Source of the DNA: DATKZH01 sp964475955
Lineage (GTDB): Bacteria > Planctomycetota > Planctomycetia > Pirellulales > Thermoguttaceae
Length of the DNA: 29,358 nucleotides
Direction: 5' to 3'
NCBI GenBank assembly: GCA_964475955.1
Contig: CAYYZY010000094.1
Location: forward strand, 1 to 29,358
The position numbers and the translations under genes are program-made. The notes beneath the pieces were generated by a model. That model was given only the letters and a program-made list of their open reading frames with translations, made no database searches and was not told where the DNA came from. Positions 1 to 7,996 of this stretch are shown one piece after another; position 1 is the stretch's first letter; each line of letters opens with the position of its first letter.

Positions 1-35
1 CCTTCGTTCGCCGCAGCGCACGGTGCGCGCACGTG

Positions 36-62
36 GGTAGGACGGAATGTCATTCCATCCTA
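36..62. repeat. Palindromic intergenic repeat (family D)
   Basis: GTAGGACGGAATG is followed after one base by CATTCCATCCTAC. This gives a 13-bp stem with a single mismatch. It lies upstream of the pectate lyase gene. Only one copy is seen in the window, so calling it a repeat family rests on my recollection of similar palindromes in planctomycete genomes. Confidence 0.5.
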
Positions 63-169
63 CTTCGCTCTGGCCGCAAGGCCGCGTTGGGGAGGCCGTG
101 CGACGAGCCCCCGAACGCGCACGTGCCGCTGGTGGATGGTACAATGCGTCCAGCCGTCGTGCAAACCGC

Positions 170-202
170 TTGGGAGTGCGGCGACTCATCGCCGCAATCC
201 AA
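170..202. repeat. Palindromic repeat (family C, copy 1)
   Basis: TTGGGAGTGCGGCGA and TCGCCGCAATCCAA pair around a 4-nt loop, with a small bulge. The same GGATTGCGGC/GCCGCAATCC core recurs at 26326-26353 after fmt. This copy ends just before the ribosome binding site of the pectate lyase, so it may sit in that mRNA's leader. Confidence 0.6.
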
Positions 203-219
203 AAAGAAGGGAGGCCGCC

Positions 220-1671
220 TTGAAGCGAACCGCACTCGTTGGACTCGTAGCGTTGATGCTCCTTTCGGCCGTCGATCCCGGACGCTCCCATGCGGCCCCC
301 AAGGTGCCCGCGTTTCCGGGCGCCGAGGGCTTTGGTGCTTTCAACCGGGGTGGGCGCGGGGGGCGGATCGTCCGCGTCACGACGCTCGACGACTACCACC
401 CGGCACGCGACGAAGCCGTGCCCGGCACGCTGCGCTGGGCCTGCACCATGCCGGGGCCGCGGACGGTGGTCTTCCGCGTGTCGGGGACGATCGTCTTGAA
501 GGACAAGCTCGTCGTGACCGAGCCGTTCATTACGATCGCCGGGCAGAGCGCCCCGGGTGGCGGCATCTGCCTGCGCAATTGCTCGATGGCCGTCGGCGAC
601 GCCGAGCACCCGGTCCGCGACGTGGTCCTCCGGCACCTGCGCATCCGGCCCGGTCCCGACGGCCCCCAGCACTACAACGACGTCGACGCGCTCTCCATCG
701 AGCACGCCAACAACGTCGTGGTCGACCACTGCTCGCTGAGCTGGGACGTCGACGAAACGCTGGCCATCAAGGCCGGCTGGTGGAACACGCACGGCAAGGA
801 GTACTACCAGGCCACGCACGACGTGACCGTCCAGTACTGCATCCTCTCCGAGAGCCTCAACCGCAGCCGCCACCGCGCCCACGTGAAGAACCCCGACGAG
901 ATCGGCCCGCACAGCAAGACGCTGATGGTCGACGGCGGCGCCAACCGCGTCACCTTGCACCACAACCTGCTGGTGCACGGCGACATGCGCAACCCGCTCT
1001 TCCCCTGCGAGGGCGATCGGCCGATCCTGGTCGACTTCGTCAACAACGTGGTCTACAACTTCGGCGTTCGCGCCGGCCACTCGCACCGGAAGACGAACCA
1101 CCAGGTCGACATGAACTTCGTCGGCAACTGGTACATCCGCGGCCCGAACAGCGCGGAGATCCCGAGCCTGGTCCACTACGTCGACACGCGCGTCTACGCC
1201 CGAGGAAACCTCGGCCCGGTGCGCACCTCGCCGGAGATGGACGAGTACGCGGGCATCGAGTGGCGCGGCCCGCGCGAGCGCGAGGGCCTCCACGCGGAGA
1301 AGCGGTTCGACGTCGCCCCGCCGGTCACCACCCATACGTGCCGCGAAGCTTACGAGGTGATCCTGGAGCAGGGCGGCGCGTCGCTGCCCCGGCGCGACGC
1401 GGTCGACCGGCGCCTGGTGCGGGAAGTCGCCGATCGGTCCGGCCGCATCATCGACCATCCCAACGACGTGGGCGGCTGGCCGCCGCTCGAAAGCGACGAG
1501 CCGCCGGCCGACGCCGATCGCGACGGCATGCCCGACGCGTGGGAGCGCACCCACCGGCTCGACCCGGCCGACCCGCACGACCACCGGGCCGACGCCGACG
1601 CCGACGGCTACACCAACGTCGAGGAATGGCTCAACGCCACGGACCCGCGCGCCGCCGAATCGCCCCAATGA
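220..1671 (+). CDS. Secreted PL1-type pectate lyase with Asp-rich C-terminal repeat
   Basis: Predicted exported polysaccharide lyase of 483 aa that would cleave pectate/polygalacturonate by beta-elimination in a Ca-dependent way. The TTG at 220 is chosen because AAGGGAGG (207-214) lies 5 bases upstream and a classic signal peptide (KRTALVGLVALMLLSAV) follows at once; an upstream in-frame GTG would add 28 residues read from a repeat. The mature protein opens with FPGAEGFGA, as in many bacterial PL1 enzymes. The beta-helix core contains DHCSLSWDVDE and a later LHHNLLVHGDMRNP segment, both typical of the family. The C-terminus has DADRDGMPDAWE and DADADGYTNVEEW, calcium-binding, thrombospondin-3/dockerin-like repeats common on planctomycete secreted proteins. 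The family assignment is confident; substrate is inferred. It is probably monocistronic, followed by a repeat-rich gap. Confidence 0.9.
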   Translation: MKRTALVGLVALMLLSAVDPGRSHAAPKVPAFPGAEGFGAFNRGGRGGRIVRVTTLDDYHPARDEAVPGTLRWACTMPGPRTVVFRVSGTIVLKDKLVVTEPFITIAGQSAPGGGICLRNCSMAVGDAEHPVRDVVLRHLRIRPGPDGPQHYNDVDALSIEHANNVVVDHCSLSWDVDETLAIKAGWWNTHGKEYYQATHDVTVQYCILSESLNRSRHRAHVKNPDEIGPHSKTLMVDGGANRVTLHHNLLVHGDMRNPLFPCEGDRPILVDFVNNVVYNFGVRAGHSHRKTNHQVDMNFVGNWYIRGPNSAEIPSLVHYVDTRVYARGNLGPVRTSPEMDEYAGIEWRGPREREGLHAEKRFDVAPPVTTHTCREAYEVILEQGGASLPRRDAVDRRLVREVADRSGRIIDHPNDVGGWPPLESDEPPADADRDGMPDAWERTHRLDPADPHDHRADADADGYTNVEEWLNATDPRAAESPQ

Positions 1672-1770
1672 TCGGCGACGCGGCTCCTCCGGCTTTCCCG
1701 TCGCCGCGGGCCGCGCCCGGAAACCGCACGCGGCGATTCAGAATCCCGGGCCCTACGATGCGCGCGGTTG

Positions 1771-1905
1771 TAGAGTCTCTGACCGTGATGATGCGCGCCC
1801 GGTGCGCGCCTGTTGTCGGGCACGTTTCCAACGTGCCATTGGGTTGTGGGGCACGTTTCCAACGTGCCATTGGCTTCTGGGCACGCTGGAAACGTGCCCC
1901 ACGTT
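1771..1905. repeat. Palindromic repeat cluster (family A, copy 1)
   Basis: This cluster has three 17-nt palindromes: GCACGTTTCCAACGTGC at 1820-1836 and 1851-1867, and the opposite orientation with one mismatch at 1881-1897. It begins with the conserved flank AGAGTCTCTGACCGTGATG (from 1773) and a GC-rich GCGCGCC..GGTGCGCGCC stretch. The 420-base gap 1672-2091 holds this cluster; I see no gene in the rest of it. A weak 7-bp stem (CGGCGAC 1673-1679 with GTCGCCG 1700-1706) follows the pectate lyase stop. Confidence 0.85.
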
Positions 1906-2017
1906 CGGACGCAGTAACATCTCACCTGCCCGTTTGCGGCCGAAGGCGGCCATGCGCGTTTTGCGCTGAAAGCCGCGGGCCGAGGGCGTTCCGTGCCGGT
2001 CGCGAACCGGGATCGCG

Positions 2018-2046
2018 TTGCACACGGCGCATCGACCGTCTATGGT
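2018..2046 (+). promoter_or_regulatory. Candidate promoter for the 580-aa secreted protein gene
   Basis: TTGCAC at 2018-2023 and TATGGT at 2041-2046 are separated by 17 nt. Both boxes are imperfect. The predicted start near 2053 would give a leader of about 40 nt before the ATG at 2092. Confidence 0.35.
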
Positions 2047-2091
2047 TGACATCCGGCCCGACGAGCAGCGCTTCGAGATAGGGAGAACGAA

Positions 2092-3834
2092 ATGGCCTTC
2101 CAGCGAGCATTCCGTGTGGGCGTGGGCGTGCGGCTTCTCGCCGTGGCGTCGGTTCTCGGGGTGGTGGCGTCGGCGGCACTTGGGGGGGATACGGCGGCCG
2201 AGCCCGTCGGGCCCACCGAGAAGATCATCCCCCCCGAGCTCCTCGACGAATGCCTTCGGCGAGGAGAGAGCTACGCCGAGTGCGGGCAAAGCGCCCGGCG
2301 GCTTCTGGAAGGCTGGATCGACAACAACTACGACCCCGAAACGAAGCTCATCTTCCGAAAGGTCGGCGACCGACCCCGGCGTTGGGACTACCACAACGTG
2401 GCGGCCGACTACTACTCCTCGCTGGTACACGTCGCCAACTACGTTGCCCCGGAGACCATCGAGCCGGGGGCAAAACTCCACCAAACCCTGCTGAGCGCGA
2501 AGGAGCTTTGCACGCTCGAAAACGGCATTCCGGCGCTTTACGACCTCGATTCCGGCCGGCTCGGCCGTGAAGGCACGTATCTGGAGCTGTCGGAATGGCT
2601 GCGCGACGGCCTGATCCGCATCGTCGAGAACCTCGGGGCCGACAACGTCTGGTACGAGGAGCTGCGCCGGCTTTCCGACGCCATGATCCGGGTGGCCGGC
2701 GAGCGCGGCGGCCTCTACCGCCAGTGCGCCCCGAGCACCGAGGCGCTGGGAAACATGCTCCAGTCGCTGGCGAGGCTCTACGTGATCTCGGGCGACGAGC
2801 GTTACCTGGAGGCGGCCGAGCAGATCGGCGACGCGCTGCTGCTCGACCCGAACGTCGACACGTTCCGCAAGATGGTCGAGCGGCGCGACAGCTTCCGCGA
2901 CCACGGCTGCGAGATGATCCCCGGCCTGGCCGAGCTGTTCGTCGTCGAGTGCAAGCTGGGTAGCGAACGAGCCGTATCGTATCGCGAGCCGCTGGCGAAG
3001 GTGCTCGATTCGATCCTCCGAACGAGCGCCCATCCCGAGACGGGCTTCTTCTGCGGCGACCTCGACGGCGACGGAAACACGGTCTGGCTGCAACCGCCCG
3101 ACACGTGGGGATACGTCCTCTTCTCCTACGAGAACTTCGACCGCGCCACCGGCACCGACCGCTACCGCCGGGCGATCGAAAAGCCGATCCGGTGGCTGCT
3201 CGAAAATCGCAGGAACTTCGAGCAATGCCGGAAGGCGAAGCTCTGGCCGCACGCCGCGCACCGCGACACCTGGAGCGATTCGCACGAGAGCATGATCATC
3301 CTGGCCGGCCGCCTGGACATCTTCGACCGGCAGGTGTTCGATTGGCTCGACTGGATGACGCGCCAGAGCGAGCACCGCAAGCACCTCGACGAGCGGTACG
3401 GCCCCTACCTCAACGCCCACGACGACGGCAGCACGGGCCGCTGCCTGGCGACACACATGATGGCCTGCTCGCAGGGCGTGCGCCACGCGCCGTTTCAGGA
3501 GGGGCTTCGCGTCGGCGCCATGCCCTTCGGCGACGGGCTCGTGCTCAGCCTGGAAAGTGAAAAGCCCTATCGCGGCAAGCTGCGGTTCGACTGGCCGCGG
3601 GGCGTCTACGCGACCGGCACGCTCGACTGGGCCCGGCTTAACGAAATGCCCGCGTGGTTCGTCGCCGAGCCGGAGAAGAAGTACCTCGTCACGTTCAACG
3701 GCGAGCAGGAGATGGTGACGCCGGGACGCGAGCTGATCGACGGTCTGCCCGTGGAGGTCGAGCCGGGCGACGTGCGGACGGTCCGGGTGCGGCCGGTCGA
3801 GGGCCGATGCGGTCCTGCTCGACGAAACGGTTGA
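2092..3834 (+). CDS. Secreted hypothetical protein, alpha/alpha-toroid-like
   Basis: A 580-aa protein with an N-terminal signal (VRLLAVASVLGVVASAALGG) after the ATG at 2092; AGGGAGA at 2080-2086 is the ribosome binding site. I do not recognise a named family with certainty. The body is mostly helical, with repeated patterns of W, Y and acidic residues, for example NNYDPETKLIFRKVGD, WDYHNVAADYYSS, HPETGFFCGDLDGDGNT and DTWSDSHESM. This resembles the six-hairpin (alpha/alpha)6 barrels of glycoside hydrolases and lyases, and the last 100 residues look like a beta-rich domain. The neighbours on both sides are polysaccharide-active enzymes, so a role in glycan breakdown is likely but inferred. The catalytic residues cannot be assigned by eye. 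A repeat cluster begins about 14 bases after the stop. Confidence 0.8.
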   Translation: MAFQRAFRVGVGVRLLAVASVLGVVASAALGGDTAAEPVGPTEKIIPPELLDECLRRGESYAECGQSARRLLEGWIDNNYDPETKLIFRKVGDRPRRWDYHNVAADYYSSLVHVANYVAPETIEPGAKLHQTLLSAKELCTLENGIPALYDLDSGRLGREGTYLELSEWLRDGLIRIVENLGADNVWYEELRRLSDAMIRVAGERGGLYRQCAPSTEALGNMLQSLARLYVISGDERYLEAAEQIGDALLLDPNVDTFRKMVERRDSFRDHGCEMIPGLAELFVVECKLGSERAVSYREPLAKVLDSILRTSAHPETGFFCGDLDGDGNTVWLQPPDTWGYVLFSYENFDRATGTDRYRRAIEKPIRWLLENRRNFEQCRKAKLWPHAAHRDTWSDSHESMIILAGRLDIFDRQVFDWLDWMTRQSEHRKHLDERYGPYLNAHDDGSTGRCLATHMMACSQGVRHAPFQEGLRVGAMPFGDGLVLSLESEKPYRGKLRFDWPRGVYATGTLDWARLNEMPAWFVAEPEKKYLVTFNGEQEMVTPGRELIDGLPVEVEPGDVRTVRVRPVEGRCGPARRNG

Positions 3835-3847
3835 CGCCGACCGCGTC

Positions 3848-3955
3848 TAGAGTCTCTGACCGTGATGAGGCGCGCCTGGTGCGCGCATGTTGTGGGGCAC
3901 GTTTCCAACGTGCCATTGGCTTCTGGGCACGTTGGAAACGTCCCCCACGTTCGGG
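3848..3955. repeat. Palindromic repeat cluster (family A, copy 2)
   Basis: It carries the same flank as copy 1 (AGAGTCTCTGACCGTGATG) and two palindromes: GCACGTTTCCAACGTGC at 3897-3913, and an imperfect opposite-facing one at 3927-3943. It starts right after the stop of the upstream gene. It is followed directly by a family B repeat, so the whole convergent gap to 4090 is repeat sequence. Confidence 0.85.
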
Positions 3956-3965
3956 ATAGGCAGGA

Positions 3966-4071
3966 AGCAGCTTCAGCGATTGCCGGGGGTGGCCGGGGTT
4001 GAGCGCAGCGAGCCCCCGGATTCGGCAGGATTGTGGGCTCGCTCCGCTCGACCACCCCCCTGAATTGCAGA
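3966..4071. repeat. Composite palindromic repeat (family B, copy 1)
   Basis: It begins with GCAGCTTCAGCGATTGCCGG and a GGTGGCCGGGG stretch. A long near-perfect inverted repeat follows: GGTTGAGCGCAGCGAGCCC (3997-4015) against GGGCTCGCTCCGCTCGACC (4035-4053). It ends with CCCCTGAATTGCAG. It sits between two convergent genes and could act as a bidirectional terminator. Confidence 0.8.
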
Positions 4072-4090
4072 GGCTACTGGCGAACCGCGT

Positions 4091-6472
4091 CTACTTGAAC
4101 GCGAGCGTTCCGGCCTCGTCGAGCGCCCACGTTTCGGCCAACGTGCCCTCCCAGCAGCGCCACACGTCGTCCTGGCTGCGGTAGATGGACAGGTTGAAGG
4201 GGACCTTCTGGCCGGGTTGGGCTTTCAGGCCCAGGGCCGCAAGCGGGACGGCCCATTCGGCCCGCCAGCCGCCCCGCTTCTTCCCGTGGACCTCGACGGC
4301 GAAACGGGCCGCTCGGCCGAGCCGTTCGGCGGCCTCGCGCGGCGCGCCGGCGTCGGTGACGCTTCGCGTCGTCCCGTCGAGGAAGCCGCGAAGCACGAAA
4401 CGCGCCGGGCGGCCGTCGGCCGTTCGGCCGGCGATCGCGATTTCGACTCCGTCGTCCTTGCCCCAGGCCGTCCCGCGGCGCAGCCCGGCCACGTCGAACG
4501 CGGCGACGTTCACGGCCACGTACAGGCACTCGTCGTCGTAGGCCAGCTCGGCGTAGACCGGCGCCCCGCTGGCGCGCCAGCGCGACGGGTCGCGGTCGAT
4601 GCGCACGAACGCACCGGGCCACTCGTCGGAACCGATCTGGCCGTCGAGAGTCGGCGGCCGGTCGACGCGCACCGCGCCGGCCGGCCACGTCTTGCGCTTC
4701 GGTTGGCTGACCGGCGGCATGGCGTCGTCGATCGTGAACGCCTGCGGCGCGCCGTTTTCGTCCGTGCCGTCGCGAAACACCACGTTGTTCTCCCAGGCCG
4801 CGATCGCGTTGGGCTGGCCGATCGTGATCTTGCCGGGCACGAACAGCGTGTTGCCCGAGAACGTGCAGCCGGCCGATCGCTGGAAGGAGAGTCTCATGTC
4901 GTTCTCGACGATGAACACGTTGTCGCGGATGACGACGTTCCTCGCGATGTGGTTGTGGCTGGGCCGCTCGACGCCCACCGACACGTTCCGTTCGACGACG
5001 CAGTCCTCCGCGCCCTCGTCGAGGTAGTAGGCCGACACGCCGTAGCCCTCGCCCATCTTGACCACATCGCGCACCATGTTGCCGCGCAGGACGCTCTTGC
5101 GCATGCCGCCGTAGATGGCCCCCCCGTCCTGCATCTCGCGCATCACGGCGTAGATCAGGTTCTCCTCGATCAGCAGGTTCGCCCCGCCGCCCGCGATCCC
5201 CGTGTAGGGCGTGTCGTGAATCTCGTTGCGGTACAGGTGCAGCCCCTTCTCCTCGTCGCCGGCCGAGCTGTACGCGGGTAGCGCGATCGCGCTCGGATAG
5301 TACACGCCGACGTGGTGAATGTGGTTCCGCGCCACCAGCGTGGTCGAGCCGCCCGTCTTGACGCCGCAGGCGCCCGTATGATGCACGTGGCAGCCGACGA
5401 TCCGGCAGTCGGCCAGGGAGGACGACTGGATGCCCTGCCCGCCGACGCAACCGACGTCGAGATCTTCCAGCATGCACCGCCGCGCACGCTCCATGCGCAG
5501 CGCGCCGTCGAAGGCGTACGCGCCGAACCCGCCGGCCTTCAGCGGCGTGGTGGTGGCCCGCAGCGCGAGCCCGCGAATCGTAATTCCTTCGGCGGGTTTC
5601 TCCCGGCTGCCGGCGATGCGGACGATCCGCTCCAGCTTCGGGGCGATCGCCTTGGCCTCGGCCATGTCTTCGTCGGCCAGCGGCCAGTAGACGACCTTGC
5701 CGGCGGCCCGGTCGAGATACCATTGGCCGGGCCGGGTCATTCCTTCACGGGTGTTGAAGATGGCGTACTTCTTGACGCCGAACGCGCCCGGCGGCGACTT
5801 GGCCGGCGTGGAGAAGTGGAGCGTGTGCCGCTCGGCGTCGTTCGCGGCGACGCCGACCATCGACTCGTCCCACATGTGATAGACGCGCACCTCGGCGTTC
5901 TTTACTTCCAGCGTCGGCGGGACGTCGGCCGGGTCGTAGATCATCGTGGTCAGCTCCTCCCGGGTCGGCTTGCGCTCCCACCCGCCTCCGACCGACGAGA
6001 GCCAGCGCACGTCGAACGCGCTCTCGTGCAGGAACGTTCCCGATTCGGGCAGACGCGCCCGCGGAGGCATGCGGCCGTTCACCACCAGCGCCCGAAAATC
6101 CCACTCCCCCTCTTTCACACCGGGCAGGTCGGCCGACCAGAACTTGTCCCCATCGGGCCGCCAGCCGGTCACGAGCGTGCCGCCGTAGAGGGTGGCCCGG
6201 CCGCCTTCCGCCGCCTCGATCGTCAGGCCGTTGTCGCGGGCGTCGAGCTCGAAGGTCTCGGTCAGGAAGTATTCGCCCGGCATGACGACAACGCGATGAC
6301 GCCCGGCGTCGGCTTCGCGCGCGGCGTCGCGGGCGGCCTCGAGCGTGGCCAGCGGCTTCTCCCGGGTGCCGGGGTTCGCGTCGTTGCCGCCGGGGGCGAC
6401 GAAGAACGTCGACCCGCGCGCGGACGTCGCCAGGAATACCATGAGCACGAGCGGGGCCGGTACCTTTCGCAC
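4091..6472 (-). CDS. Secreted beta-helix protein with C-terminal CBM9-like domain
   Basis: A 793-aa exported protein starting at a GTG; AAAGGAGG (6478-6485, minus strand) lies 5 bases upstream. The signal peptide RKVPAPLVLMVFLATSARGS is followed by FFVAPGGNDANPGTREKPLATLEAARDA, the usual opening of right-handed parallel beta-helix carbohydrate-active proteins. The segment PGQWYLDRAAGKVVYWP and the helix rungs from about residue 290 (GITIRGLAL, CRIVGCHVHHTG, LIEENLIY) fit PF13229-like helices of the GH141 type. Residues from about 602 (RVDRPPTLDGQIGSDEWPGA onward) match the CBM9-like fold found on xylan and glycan enzymes. It probably acts on a plant or algal polysaccharide; activity and substrate are unknown. 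It stands alone between repeats, with its own predicted promoter. Confidence 0.85.
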   Translation of the reverse strand: MRKVPAPLVLMVFLATSARGSTFFVAPGGNDANPGTREKPLATLEAARDAAREADAGRHRVVVMPGEYFLTETFELDARDNGLTIEAAEGGRATLYGGTLVTGWRPDGDKFWSADLPGVKEGEWDFRALVVNGRMPPRARLPESGTFLHESAFDVRWLSSVGGGWERKPTREELTTMIYDPADVPPTLEVKNAEVRVYHMWDESMVGVAANDAERHTLHFSTPAKSPPGAFGVKKYAIFNTREGMTRPGQWYLDRAAGKVVYWPLADEDMAEAKAIAPKLERIVRIAGSREKPAEGITIRGLALRATTTPLKAGGFGAYAFDGALRMERARRCMLEDLDVGCVGGQGIQSSSLADCRIVGCHVHHTGACGVKTGGSTTLVARNHIHHVGVYYPSAIALPAYSSAGDEEKGLHLYRNEIHDTPYTGIAGGGANLLIEENLIYAVMREMQDGGAIYGGMRKSVLRGNMVRDVVKMGEGYGVSAYYLDEGAEDCVVERNVSVGVERPSHNHIARNVVIRDNVFIVENDMRLSFQRSAGCTFSGNTLFVPGKITIGQPNAIAAWENNVVFRDGTDENGAPQAFTIDDAMPPVSQPKRKTWPAGAVRVDRPPTLDGQIGSDEWPGAFVRIDRDPSRWRASGAPVYAELAYDDECLYVAVNVAAFDVAGLRRGTAWGKDDGVEIAIAGRTADGRPARFVLRGFLDGTTRSVTDAGAPREAAERLGRAARFAVEVHGKKRGGWRAEWAVPLAALGLKAQPGQKVPFNLSIYRSQDDVWRCWEGTLAETWALDEAGTLAFK

Positions 6473-6515
6473 GGCAGCCTCCTTTCAGACAGACACCTGG
6501 GAATAGCCAAGAGAT

Positions 6516-6577
6516 AACTTCAGCGACTGCGGGGGGTGGCCGTGGGCTCGCTGTGCTCGACCACCCTGAATTGCACG
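6516..6577. repeat. Partial family B repeat (copy 2)
   Basis: AACTTCAGCGACTGCGGGG, then GGTGGCCGTGGGCTCGCTG and GCTCGACCACCCTGAATTGCA, match family B copy 1. The GAGCGCAGCGAGCCC arm is missing, so this copy cannot form the long hairpin. It lies in the predicted 5' leader of the beta-helix gene on the minus strand. Confidence 0.75.
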
Positions 6578-6615
6578 GGTGACTCCCGCGCGAGTTCCAT
6601 GGAAAGTCCACGCGT

Positions 6616-6644
6616 ATCGTACCTCCGGCACCGCGGGCGTTCAA
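6616..6644 (-). promoter_or_regulatory. Candidate promoter for the beta-helix gene
   Basis: On the minus strand, TTGAAC (6639-6644) and TACGAT (6616-6621) are spaced by exactly 17 nt. The predicted start near 6609 gives a leader of about 135 nt that contains family B copy 2. Confidence 0.5.
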
Positions 6645-6778
6645 CGAGGCGGCAGAAGGGCGGCTTGATGCGCCGCCTTGGGGGGAATAGAGTGGTGGAG
6701 GACGCCGGCGCGCGGCCGACGCACGGACCGCCGCCGCGCGTCGAGACCATGCCGCAAGCCTTGCGAGGAGACGCGCCC

Positions 6779-7712
6779 ATGGACCGACGGGGTTTCTTCC
6801 AACGCTCCCTGGCCGGAATCGCCGGCACGGCGGCCGCCGCCGGATCGCCCGCGGAAGCCGCAGCGGCGGGCGTGCCGAGCCGGCGCATTCGTCATGGAAG
6901 CGATCACGGAGCCCATCGACCGAGGCTTCCCGACGCACGTGTTCGCCCCCGTGGTGCTCTCGGCGCGCCTGTCGGACGACCTGACCGACCCCGGCGCGTG
7001 GACGTTCTCCAACGCGCTCAGCTTCCGCGACGTGCTCCAGCAGCACGGCGAGCCGAACCTCCTCGGCGTCCCCTTCTACGCGCCCGGCCGATACGAGCAC
7101 CCGACCTCCTACCGCGGCATGGCCCCCATCGGCTGGGGCGAAACGAACGTCGTCCGGATCGCGGATCCGGACAACCTCTGGTTCGACCCGACGGGACGCA
7201 CGTTTCATCTGCTATCGCGCGCGGTGACGGGGCGCACGAACGTGGCGTGCCTGGCCAAGGCGGTCGAGTCGGACGACGGGCGGTCGATCGCCGTCGGTCT
7301 TCAGGAGGCCCCGTCGGGCGAGCCGATGCTCTACGTGCCGCTCCCCGGCGGGCAAGTCTCCTTCCACGTCGCCTACGACGAGCCGACGCGGCTCTTCTGG
7401 ATGATCTCCTCGCAGGCGACCGACTCGATGAAACGCGTCGACCGGCTCGAGCCGAAGCGGTACAACATGCCCTGCCAGGAACGGCACCGGCTGGCGCTGC
7501 ACTTCTCGAGGAACTGCATCGACTGGTGTTTCGCCGGGCTCGTGGCCAAGGTCGACGACGTGGGCCAGTCGCACCACGGCGGAAACATGCTGATCGACGG
7601 CGACGACCTGCACGTCCTCATACGCACGGCCGACGCCCGGGCCAAGAACGCCCACAACTCGAACCTGATCACCTTCCACACGGTCCGGGATTTCCGAAGC
7701 CTGAGGTACTGA
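6779..7712 (+). pseudogene. Frameshifted or internally deleted Tat-exported sialidase-like gene
   Basis: An ATG at 6779, preceded by GCGAGGAG, starts a clear twin-arginine signal (MDRRGFFQRSLAGIAGTAA). This frame runs only to about 6890. The coherent protein then continues in another frame, from about MEAITEPIDRGFPTHVFAP at 6894, to the TGA at 7710-7712. The second part (about 272 aa) has features of BNR/sialidase-like glycosidases, such as LSARLSDDLTDPGAWTFSNALSF, WGETNVVRI, VSFHVAYDEPTRLFWMISS and MLIDGDDLHVLIRTADA. It looks like the C-terminal half of such a propeller, so an internal deletion with frame change seems likelier than a single base error. An independent start at 6894 is possible but lacks a convincing ribosome binding site. 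The name is a family-level guess; the frame break is seen directly. Confidence 0.6.
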
Positions 7713-7881
7713 CCGAACGTGGGGCACGTTTCCAACGTGCCCACAGCCCAATGGCACGTTGGAAACGTGCCCCACAACCCAATGGCACGTTGGAAACGTG
7801 CCCCACAACCCAATGGCACGTTGGAAACGTGCCCCACAACATGCGCGCACCAGGCGCGCATCATCACGGTCAGAGACCTTA
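7713..7881. repeat. Palindromic repeat cluster (family A, copy 3, inverted)
   Basis: Four palindromes lie at 7724-7740, 7754-7770, 7785-7801 and 7816-7832. The last three are units of about 31 bp built on CAATGGCACGTTGGAAACGT with CCCCACAACC linkers. The cluster ends with GCGCGCATCATCACGGTCAG and AGACC, the reverse complement of the flank that opens copies 1 and 2. The whole element is therefore inverted relative to them. It starts at the base after the upstream stop codon. Confidence 0.9.
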
Positions 7882-7996
7882 AACCGGAAGTGGGCGAGCC
7901 GGGGAAGGGGGACAAGGGAAGGGCGACAGGCGCCTCGTCGCCCGTGTTTTCTCCCAGGGTCCGGTCGTTGCGCGCTCGGAGCCAGTCCCCATCCTC

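Noticed and set aside
140..145. TACAAT as a -10 box for the pectate lyase gene
   Set aside because: No acceptable -35 box lies 15-19 bases upstream.
33..2081. 682-aa open frame overlapping the pectate lyase
   Set aside because: It is Arg/Pro-rich low-information sequence in the shifted frame of a well-supported gene and runs through the family A repeat.
7713..7881. CRISPR array
   Set aside because: The regular units of about 31 bp look array-like, but the spacers are near-identical linkers, the unit is a palindrome, and the element recurs elsewhere; no cas genes are present.
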